Shown here in pieces: positions 63,678 through 64,000 of a DNA stretch of 64,000 nt; positions within the stretch are counted from its first letter, which is position 1, and each line of letters starts with the position of its first letter. Source of the DNA: Streptomyces sp. Root431 (GTDB taxonomy: Bacteria; Actinomycetota; Actinomycetes; Streptomycetales; Streptomycetaceae); contig NZ_LMEI01000008.1 of the NCBI RefSeq assembly GCF_001426585.1, positions 118,708 to 182,707 of the forward strand. Direction: 5' to 3'. The position numbers and the translations under genes are program-made. The notes beneath the pieces are model-generated. The model was not told where the DNA came from, ran no database searches, and saw nothing but the letters and a program-made list of their open reading frames with translations.

Positions 63678-63798
63678 GCAAAAGTTACCCCGGGGTAGTC
63701 GATCAGGCAAAAGCCCAGGTCAGCGCCGTTGTCAGTGGCGCCCTGCACGATGGACACATACGGCCACGGAGCCGTCACGCGACGACAGGAGGCACGTC

Positions 63799-64000
63799 AT
63801 GGCCAGCCCTTCCGCAGCAGCCGCGCCCCGCCCCCGCCCCGGTGGCCCCGCCACCCCCGCCCCGTCCGGACCCGCTTCCGACGTCCACCCCGTCCCGCGC
63901 CGCGCCACCGCCCCGCCCGCCGCCCTCGACCTCCTCGCCAAGGCCCGCACCGGACTCGTCGAGGCCGCCGCGCTCGACCGGCCCCACGAGCGGTACGCCA
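63799..64000 (+). CDS. HEPN-domain protein (SAV_6107 family), 3' end outside the window
   Basis: ATG 63799 with AGGAGG 7 nt upstream; 67 codons are visible. After an Ala/Pro-rich head (RPRPGGPATPAPSGPASDVHP) comes ALDLLAKARTGLVEAAALDRPHERYA, the beginning of the helical HEPN-like region of the SAV_6107 family of streptomycetes. HEPN proteins are often nucleases or nucleotide-binding partners; no active-site residues of the C-terminal part can be seen here. Confidence 0.8.
   Translation, partial: MASPSAAAAPRPRPGGPATPAPSGPASDVHPVPRRATAPPAALDLLAKARTGLVEAAALDRPHERYA

Overview
The window is chromosomal core DNA of a Streptomyces (high-GC actinobacterium). The evidence is very high G+C with strong third-position GC, GTG/TTG starts, and an actinobacterial bcc-aa3 respiratory supercomplex. 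It also has a SAM-IV and a TPP riboswitch, a trp attenuator of the type described for the S. venezuelae anthranilate synthase gene, DmdR/IdeR-type iron control, and a MacRS-like two-component pair. The gene order matches, in blocks, the Mycobacterium tuberculosis region around Rv2172c-Rv2202c (PfkB kinase, cta/qcr genes, trpD, NlpC/P60, PimB', FadD15, SRPBCC, ArsA-like, PlsC-like, DAHP synthase, PASTA kinase, Rv2175c, MetF). I see no tRNA, rRNA, CRISPR array, prophage or classical biosynthetic cluster.

Layout. 1-4.2 kb: a truncated exported protein, a PfkB sugar/nucleoside kinase and a cysteine desulfurase fused to a TusA-like domain. 4.6-13.9 kb: ctaCDF, an L,D-transpeptidase, an atypical receiver protein, then ctaE-qcrCAB. 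Together these encode the cytochrome bcc-aa3 chain. 14-16.9 kb: trpD, then a SAM-IV riboswitch leading into a class V aminotransferase. 16.9-26.1 kb: a stand-alone RAM-domain protein translationally coupled to a rhomboid protease, an NYN RNase-like protein, two tandem NlpC/P60 hydrolases, a lipoprotein metallopeptidase, a GT87 mannosyltransferase-like protein and a PimB'-like GT4.

26.2-38.7 kb: acyl-CoA synthetase, phosphoesterase, SRPBCC protein, an ArsA-like ATPase without P-loop lysines, glucokinase, EEP nuclease, esterase, acyltransferase, MacSR-like two-component system and a D-2-hydroxyacid dehydrogenase. 38.7-45.2 kb: an attenuator-controlled fused anthranilate synthase, a PGRP-type amidase with FG-GAP repeats and class II DAHP synthase. 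With trpD these cover DAHP synthesis and the first two tryptophan-specific steps. 45.3-52.7 kb: iron-box bfd, bfr, a molybdopterin oxidoreductase, a His-rich DUF4396 membrane protein behind a CsoR-like dyad, endonuclease IV, a 4-PASTA kinase and the riboswitch-controlled thiOSG operon.

53-64 kb: an FAD reductase with an operator-like dyad, an Rv2175c-like DNA-binding protein, thiE, metF, a membrane protein with a long Tyr/Gln-rich tail, a phytoene-desaturase-like oxidoreductase, a DUF4126 protein, and a TetR / YhgE-Pip / degenerate ABC ATPase module with its own palindromic operator. The window ends in a HEPN-domain gene. Two copies of a small non-coding inverted-repeat element (194 bp, and a 64-bp internally deleted copy) are the only mobile-like DNA.

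Most interesting for follow-up: the small-element pair, one copy of which supplies a host stop codon; the SAM-IV switch hairpin followed by a hexapeptide ORF; the TetR/YhgE/degenerate-ATPase module; the DUF4396 copper-type switch; and the palindrome across the ctaE start codon.
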